Part shown: in pieces, positions 58,254 through 60,000 of the stretch
Layout: each line of letters opens with the position of its first letter
How positions within the stretch are numbered: position 1 is the first letter of the stretch
Source: Brevibacillus sp. DP1.3A
GTDB taxonomy: Bacteria; Bacillota; Bacilli; Brevibacillales; Brevibacillaceae
DNA length: 60,000 bases
Assembly (NCBI RefSeq): GCF_013284245.2
Contig: NZ_CP085876.1
Span: 207,501-267,500, forward strand
Reading direction: 5' to 3'
Made by a program: the position numbers and the translations under genes
Notes under the pieces: model-generated
Told to the model about the DNA's origin: nothing
Seen by the model: the letters and a program-made list of their open reading frames with translations, nothing else
The model's database searches: none

Positions 58254-58291
58254 AAAGGTGGGCTCTGCAATAGAGCTCACCTTTGCTTTTT
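58254..58291. terminator. Bidirectional terminator between salA and gerD
   Basis: A 13-bp stem (58254-58266 with 58272-58284, one G-T) with a 5-nt loop. TTTTTA follows on the + strand and a T run on the minus strand after gerD. Confidence 0.9.
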
Positions 58292-58934
58292 AGGAAGAAG
58301 GGTTGCCGCCACCACCGCCGCCGGATCCTCCTCCACCTTCTTTTCCCTTTCCTTTTTTCTTCGGCTTCAGTTCCTTTGGTTTGGTCATGTCCTCGGATAC
58401 TTTGGTCATGATCTTCATGAGTTCAGCCTGGAATAAAGGACTTTGCAAGGATTCCTTCATCACTTGCATGGTTTGTTGTCGATAAGCAGAGCTTTTCATC
58501 AGGTCCATCAAATTTTTCTCAAACTCAGGGTCTTTCATTACGCTTATAAGCTCTTTTTGGTATTCAGGGTCCTTCATCAGGTCCTTCATTAACGTTTTTT
58601 GTTCGTTTTTCATGGATTTCGCCATAGCGCTTGCAAACTTAGGGTCTTTAAACGCTTCTTTGATGTGCGTGCTATTGGGATTCGTCATGCTTTGAATCAA
58701 AGTTGTCCGCACTGTCGACTCGTCCAGCATCAGACTTTGTTTGAACTTGTCATCCTTCATCATTTTACCTACAGATTGCTTCGCTTCGTCCGTCTGCAAT
58801 ATGTCCAGCACCATGTCTTTGACGCTTTTATAATCAGGCTGAGACGAACTTTGCGCTTGTCCGCCACCCCCGCAACTGGTGAGCACCAGACAGACAAGAG
58901 CGGTTAACCAAAAAGACATCGTCTTTTTTCTCAT
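58290..58934 (-). CDS. gerD: GerD, spore germination lipoprotein
   Basis: 214 residues. In Bacillus GerD clusters nutrient germinant receptors in the inner spore membrane. Signal peptide MRKKTMSFWLTALVCLVLTS with lipobox LTSC (C21 lipidated). The core is a run of helices rich in Met, Lys and Asp with repeated MKDPEY/MKDPEF units. The tail is lysine- then glycine-rich (GKGKEGGGGSGGGGGGNPSS). The start at 58934 has AAGGAGGTG about 8 nt upstream. A longer reading to 59027 crosses this site. Confidence 0.9.
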   Translation of the reverse strand: MRKKTMSFWLTALVCLVLTSCGGGGQAQSSSQPDYKSVKDMVLDILQTDEAKQSVGKMMKDDKFKQSLMLDESTVRTTLIQSMTNPNSTHIKEAFKDPKFASAMAKSMKNEQKTLMKDLMKDPEYQKELISVMKDPEFEKNLMDLMKSSAYRQQTMQVMKESLQSPLFQAELMKIMTKVSEDMTKPKELKPKKKGKGKEGGGGSGGGGGGNPSS

Positions 58935-58999
58935 GGGGTGGACACCTCCTTCTTTACTCTGCCTACAAGTAACGTGTGCATTTTGTTTTGTTCTTACGC

Positions 59000-59030
59000 T
59001 AGTATTTTCTTGTATCCATTGGTACAATCA
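59000..59030 (-). promoter_or_regulatory. Candidate sigma-G promoter of gerD
   Basis: On the minus strand, AATACTA (59006-59000) resembles the sigma-G -10 (CATACTA), and TGATTG (59030-59025) lies 18 bp upstream as a partial -35. In Bacillus gerD is expressed in the forespore by sigma-G. Based on consensus memory. Confidence 0.4.
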
Positions 59031-59060
59031 TATTCGATGTGTGATGGGAGGGAATATTTG

Positions 59061-59648
59061 GTGAGTTTGCGTAAGTATGGCTGGCTTTTTATTACCACGC
59101 TCTTGCTTGGGGGATTAGGTGGGATCCTGGTTGCCCTTATTTTTGATATGGACAAGTTGCTCGTGGGAAGCACCGGTAACTTTTTTGTCGGCTTGTTCAT
59201 GTATCTACTGTACGGAATGACCATTAGTATTGTGGCTCAGATGGGTTTTTTTGCGTATATGACAATTAATTATTTCGCTAAAACGATATTTAAAACGGCT
59301 TCCCTGTGGAAAAGCGTCCAAGTATTTCTTATTTTGTTTGTCTTTTTCGATATGATTTATCTTCGCTATACGTCCTTCAGTGAAGGAAAAGGATTTGGTA
59401 CGTACTTTATTGAGCCAACGCTATTATTGATTGTCGCTATTGTTACCGCATATGGAAAAGTGAGTCTGACAAATAAATCTGCATGGATACCGACGACGTT
59501 CTTTATGTTTGTCGTTACGGCATTGGAATGGATTCCAGCATTGAAGGAAGATAATGTGCGTGCCACTCTGTCCATGCTCGTTCCACTATTGTTTTGTAAC
59601 GTCTGGCAAGTCATGCAATTGCATCGTCTGGTAAAAAGAGAAAGCTGA
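59061..59648 (+). CDS. kbaA: KbaA, KinB-signalling membrane protein
   Basis: 195 residues with about six transmembrane helices. In Bacillus KbaA is needed for activation of the sporulation kinase KinB. Starts VSLRKYGWLFITTLLLGGLGG. A glycine-rich first helix and FFVGLFMYLLYGMTISIVAQMGFFAYM region are typical; the mechanism is unknown. GTG 59061 is 8 nt after GGAGGG. TTG 59058 is possible. The long frame back to 58938 crosses the gerD promoter and is not used. Confidence 0.9.
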   Translation: MSLRKYGWLFITTLLLGGLGGILVALIFDMDKLLVGSTGNFFVGLFMYLLYGMTISIVAQMGFFAYMTINYFAKTIFKTASLWKSVQVFLILFVFFDMIYLRYTSFSEGKGFGTYFIEPTLLLIVAIVTAYGKVSLTNKSAWIPTTFFMFVVTALEWIPALKEDNVRATLSMLVPLLFCNVWQVMQLHRLVKRES

Positions 59649-59672
59649 CCCAATGAAGGTCAGCTTTTTTGT
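59641..59672. terminator. Bidirectional terminator between kbaA and pdaB
   Basis: A perfect 10-bp stem AAAGCTGACC (59641-59650) with GGTCAGCTTT (59658-59667), 7-nt loop, T runs on both strands. The kbaA stop codon is inside the left arm. Confidence 0.9.
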
Positions 59673-59673
59673 T

Positions 59674-60000
59674 TTAGTGAATTTCTTTGCTGTCTACACT
59701 TGTACCCGAAATAAGTTCAGATACCGTAACGAATTCATAGCCATCCTTGCGAAGTTGGTCAATGATCACAGGGAGGGCAAGATGTGTATCTTTCGCAGAA
59801 TCGCTCGCGTGCATCAGGATGATGTCTCCTGGATGAGCTTTCGATAATACATTATTGATGATCACATCAGTCCCCGGATTGGTCCAATCTTTTGAGTCCG
59901 TATCCCATTGGATGACGGTATAACCCATGCGATTCGCGATTTCCAGCACGCGTTTGTCAAAATCACCATTTGGCATCCGAATGAGCGTAGGTTTTTTTCC
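59674..60000 (-). CDS. pdaB: PdaB-type polysaccharide deacetylase, C-terminal part (cut by window end)
   Basis: The frame is open to the window edge, so about 109 C-terminal residues are seen and the start lies beyond 60000. It contains LIRMPNGDFDKR, matching the RxPxG motif of the NodB fold, then VIQWDTDSKDW and GDIILMHASD with the late histidine. The metal-binding DDG/HxxxH motifs are in the missing part. In Bacillus pdaB (ybaN) lies at this same place, is made in the forespore and is needed for late spore stability. Confidence 0.88.
   Translation of the reverse strand, partial: GKKPTLIRMPNGDFDKRVLEIANRMGYTVIQWDTDSKDWTNPGTDVIINNVLSKAHPGDIILMHASDSAKDTHLALPVIIDQLRKDGYEFVTVSELISGTSVDSKEIH

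Noticed and set aside
58303..58485. Proline-rich small + strand frame opposite gerD
   Set aside because: It is the complement of the glycine/lysine-rich GerD tail; no start signal.

Overview
The window is one continuous piece of a Firmicutes chromosome from an endospore-forming member of the Bacillales, most likely Brevibacillus or a close relative. The basis is the ctsR-mcsA-mcsB-clpC-radA-disA block, the spore genes sigH, cwlD, gerD, kbaA and pdaB, Bacillus-type ribosomal proteins, strong AGGAGG ribosome binding sites and roughly 50% GC. The genus is inference. Almost everything reads on the + strand. It is the conserved core from the stress-response cluster through the whole ribosomal protein supercluster.

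Region 1 (1-8541): the 3' end of a HAD hydrolase gene and its terminator, then ctsR-mcsA-mcsB-clpC behind a sigma-A-type promoter with a CtsR operator. McsA/McsB and ClpC form the arginine-phosphorylation/proteolysis system. A terminator separates clpC from radA-disA (DNA repair and c-di-AMP synthesis). A phosphatidylserine synthase gene (pssA) follows.

Region 2 (8542-18068): a small minus-strand gene with a MazG-like C-terminus sits divergent to yacL. Then come ispD-ispF (isoprenoids), gltX, a T-box riboswitch, cysE-cysS, mrnC, rlmB, rae1/yacP and sigH. These cover aminoacyl-tRNA supply, rRNA processing and modification, and the sporulation sigma factor.

Region 3 (18069-35000): rpmG-secE-nusG, rplK-rplA, an L10-type leader with rplJ-rplL, rsmC/ybxB, rpoB-rpoC, ybxF, rpsL-rpsG-fusA and tuf. 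Several intergenic stretches hold candidate regulatory RNA structure. The most interesting is a possible attenuator in front of rpoB.

Region 4 (35001-36811): an EamA transporter gene and a convergent truncated hemoglobin gene separate tuf from the S10 operon promoter and leader.

Region 5 (36812-56219): the S10-spc-alpha ribosomal protein genes with secY, adk, map, infA and rpoA, followed by ecfA1-ecfA2-ecfT (vitamin uptake energy module), truA and the rplM-rpsI pair with its own promoter and L13-type leader.

Region 6 (56220-60000): the sporulation and germination genes cwlD, salA/mrp, gerD (minus), kbaA and the 3' part of pdaB (minus, cut by the window edge), separated by bidirectional terminators.

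I saw no rRNA or tRNA gene, CRISPR array, insertion sequence or prophage. The unexplained content is mostly RNA-level: hairpins in leaders and junctions, one palindromic element between the T-box and cysE, and a hairpin between the Shine-Dalgarno sequence and start codon of nusG. All product names rest on reading motifs and recalled similarity, not on searches.
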